Of a DNA stretch of 6,877 nucleotides, positions 5,666 through 6,877 are shown one piece after another (the first letter of the stretch is position 1; every line of letters begins with the position of its first letter). Origin of the DNA: Candidatus Hydrogenedentota bacterium. GTDB taxonomy: Bacteria; Hydrogenedentota; Hydrogenedentia; Hydrogenedentales; SLHB01. A program made the position numbers and the translations under genes. The stretch is taken from NCBI GenBank assembly GCA_026387845.1, contig JAPLKX010000538.1, positions 1 to 6,877 of the forward strand. The letters are read 5' to 3'. The notes under the pieces are model-generated. The model did not search any database. It was not told where the DNA came from and was given only the letters and a program-made list of their open reading frames with translations.

Positions 5666-6290
5666 CCACGATATCATCTTCTTCAAAAAGATCCGGATAC
5701 AGCCGACGGGCGCATTCGGGGCACAGACCGTGGCTGAACGTGGCTTCGGAATGTTCATTGAGGTACTGCTCGATTTGCTGCCAATACCCCCGGTCGTTGC
5801 GTATCCTCTTGCAGGACGCGCAGATAGGCAATAACCCGCTGAGCCGTTTGACCGTGGCAAGCGCCTCCTGCAACTCCTGGATAAGCTGTTCGCGTTCCTC
5901 CTGCAGCCGCTCCCGCTCCAGGGCATAGTGGATGGCGCGCACAAGCAGCCGGCCCTGAGTCTGGCCTTTGACGAGGTAATCCTGGGCGCCTTCACGGACG
6001 GCGCTGAGCCCGAGCGATTCGTCATCCAGCCCGGTGAGGACCACAATGGGCATGGTGGGCGCTTCGCTACACGTGCGCTTCACGGTGTCCAGCCCGGTAC
6101 TGTCCGGCAGCGAGAGGTCCAACAAGACCACATCATATTCCTCTTCTCTGAGTCGATCCGAGGCTTCCTCGAGCCGCTCGACGTGGGTAAGATCAAACTG
6201 GCCCGGTACTTCGCGGAGGTCTTCTTCGAGGAGGCGGGCGTCGCCGGGGTTATCTTCCACCAGCAGGACCTTTATGGGCTTATTGGACAT
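5658..6290 (-). CDS. Response regulator with Cys4 zinc-ribbon-like C-terminal domain
   Basis: The protein has 210 residues from the preferred start; numbering here counts from the alternative Met one codon upstream. The receiver domain (about 6-125) has E13-D14, phosphoacceptor D59 in VLLDLSLPD, T87 in VVLTG and K109. A charged coiled-coil helix (125-150) follows, then a compact domain: LSGLLPICASCKRIRND, GYWQQIEQYL, HGLCPECARRLYP. C158, C161, C191 and C194 form two CxxC knuckles that probably bind a metal, with H181 and H188 nearby. This tail is familiar from many receiver, PAS and GGDEF proteins of environmental bacteria, but I know of no defined function. There is no DNA-binding helix-turn-helix. 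The receiver closely resembles that of the downstream receiver-kinase (EDNPGDARLL and PIVVLTGLDDE are shared), pointing to duplication. The ribosome binding site overlaps the stop of the upstream gene. The acidic C-terminus ends in EEDDIVDV. Confidence 0.92.
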   Translation of the reverse strand: MSNKPIKVLLVEDNPGDARLLEEDLREVPGQFDLTHVERLEEASDRLREEEYDVVLLDLSLPDSTGLDTVKRTCSEAPTMPIVVLTGLDDESLGLSAVREGAQDYLVKGQTQGRLLVRAIHYALERERLQEEREQLIQELQEALATVKRLSGLLPICASCKRIRNDRGYWQQIEQYLNEHSEATFSHGLCPECARRLYPDLFEEDDIVDV

Positions 6291-6296
6291 CATGGG

Positions 6297-6302
6297 CCTC
6301 CT
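6297..6302 (-). promoter_or_regulatory. Ribosome binding site that decides between two adjacent ATG codons
   Basis: AGGAGG (coding strand, 6302 to 6297) is three bases before the ATG at 6293 and six before the ATG at 6290. The six-base spacing is close to optimal, so 6290 is preferred. The site abuts the stop codon of the preceding gene (6304-6302). Confidence 0.6.
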
Positions 6303-6763
6303 CAGGTTCCAACTCCAACGGCGGAAGGCAATTTCACCACACTGAACCAGAACTCTTTAATGTGTTTTATGCTTTCGAGGAATTGCTCGAAATTGACCGG
6401 CTTGACTACATAGCAGTTCGCATGGAGGTCATACGCCTCGAGGACGTCCTTTTCCGCCTGGGACGTTGTCAGGACAATAACAGGAATCGAGTGCAGGACG
6501 GGATCTTCCTTTATTTCTGCAAGTACTTCCTGGCCGGACATTCTGGGCAGGTTGAGATCGAGCAGGATGAGATCGGGCGTGGGCGCGTCTACATATTCGC
6601 CTTCCTTGTGGAGGAACTCCATGGCCTGGATGCCGTCTTCCACGATATAAAGGCCGTTGGAGACTTTGGCTTCTTTGAGCGCTTCAACGGTGAGGCGCGC
6701 GTCGCCGGGATTGTCTTCAACGAGGAGGATGTCGATGGGGCGGCAGCCGTTAGTTATTTCCAT
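6302..6763 (-). CDS. Single-domain response regulator, CheY/Rcp1-like
   Basis: The 153-residue protein is a lone receiver domain with E16-D17, phosphoacceptor D69 in LILLDLNLPRMSG, T99 in VIVLTTSQ and K121-P122 in YVVKPVNFEQF. The inserted loop HKEGEYVDAPTPD before the phosphoacceptor strand and the C-terminal LESIKHIKEFWF helix are typical of the Rcp1 group, single-domain partners of bacteriophytochrome and PAS-type kinases. It should receive phosphate from the histidine kinase encoded just upstream, whose stop codon it overlaps by ten bases, and pass it on by protein contact or phosphotransfer. The start is supported by GGAGG seven bases upstream, inside the kinase coding sequence. The Val/Gly/Thr tail after residue 144 is short and probably disordered. 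Confidence 0.94.
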   Translation of the reverse strand: MEITNGCRPIDILLVEDNPGDARLTVEALKEAKVSNGLYIVEDGIQAMEFLHKEGEYVDAPTPDLILLDLNLPRMSGQEVLAEIKEDPVLHSIPVIVLTTSQAEKDVLEAYDLHANCYVVKPVNFEQFLESIKHIKEFWFSVVKLPSAVGVGT

Positions 6764-6877
6764 AATTCGCCTCCCACTTTGGGCAAGGTGAAATAGAAGG
6801 TAGATCCTTTGCCGGGCTGGGATTCGACCCAGATTCGCCCGCCGTGGCGGTCAACGATTTTCTTGCAGATAGCAAGG
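6754..6877 (-). CDS. Histidine kinase C-terminal end (HATPase_c), partial at the right edge
   Basis: Reading leftward from the window edge, the frame encodes the last ~40 residues of a HATPase_c domain: LAICKKIVDRHGG, RIWVESQPGKGS and TFYFTLP, then a short tail KVGGELWK and a TAA at 6756-6754. This is the end of the G2 box and the final strands of a classical HisKA-type histidine kinase. The rest lies beyond the window, so its sensor cannot be described. Its end overlaps the start of the Rcp1-like receiver by ten bases, making a kinase-receiver pair that is almost certainly co-translated. The tail matches that of the deleted kinase at 1397-2143 at 25 of 34 positions, so the two are the same kind of kinase. 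Confidence 0.88.
   Translation of the reverse strand, partial: LAICKKIVDRHGGRIWVESQPGKGSTFYFTLPKVGGELWK

Noticed and set aside
4423..5928. 501-codon open frame on the + strand
   Set aside because: It lies antisense to the receiver-kinase and the Cys4 receiver gene, whose - strand products have complete, well-known motifs. The + strand product has no recognisable domain and is a typical GC-rich shadow.
1..6877. CRISPR array, tRNA, insertion sequence or phage genes
   Set aside because: No regularly spaced repeats, cloverleaf-like sequence, transposase motifs or terminal inverted repeats were found; coding genes fill almost the entire window.

Overview
This window is 6.9 kb of gene-dense, GC-rich bacterial DNA with no stretch over 300 bases free of genes. 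No rRNA, tRNA, CRISPR array or insertion sequence is visible. Strong GGAGG-type ribosome binding sites, a FbaB-type aldolase, a GH130 mannoside phosphorylase-family protein and abundant two-component proteins suggest a free-living, carbohydrate-using, Gram-negative-type bacterium. The mix resembles metagenome genomes of the Planctomycetota / Hydrogenedentota kind, but that placement is a guess from gene content.

The layout is two convergent blocks. The left block (+ strand, 1-2143) holds three genes. First is the 3' end of a gene whose cysteine pattern resembles the iron-sulfur domain of the archaeo-eukaryotic primase large subunit. Next is a xylose-isomerase-like TIM-barrel sugar phosphate isomerase/epimerase, whose start lies 59 bases inside the first gene. 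Last is a membrane histidine kinase gene that keeps its sensor half and the extreme end of its ATPase domain but lacks everything between. The right block (- strand, 6877 down to 2119) reads: a histidine kinase tail (cut by the window edge), a CheY/Rcp1-like receiver, a receiver with a Cys4 zinc-ribbon-like tail, a receiver-HisKA_3-HATPase kinase, a broken 5' fragment of a GH130 gene, class I fructose-bisphosphate aldolase fbaB, and an intact GH130 gene. The blocks meet tail to tail with a 25-base overlap of coding ends.

The right block combines a signalling cassette (6877-4471) with a sugar cassette (4408-2119). The signalling genes are packed with overlaps or short gaps, and none carries a DNA-binding output domain, so signal probably passes by phosphotransfer or protein contact. 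In the sugar cassette, fbaB and GH130 share one base (TGATG) and the GH130 start has no clear ribosome binding site, so their translation is probably coupled. GH130 phosphorylases release mannose-1-phosphate, which can enter glycolysis upstream of the aldolase; the link is an inference.

The most notable points are two gene remnants flanking the intact fbaB-GH130 pair (the internally deleted kinase and the truncated GH130 copy), the primase-like Fe-S candidate at the left edge, and the Cys4 output domain on one receiver. No clearly new system is demonstrated.
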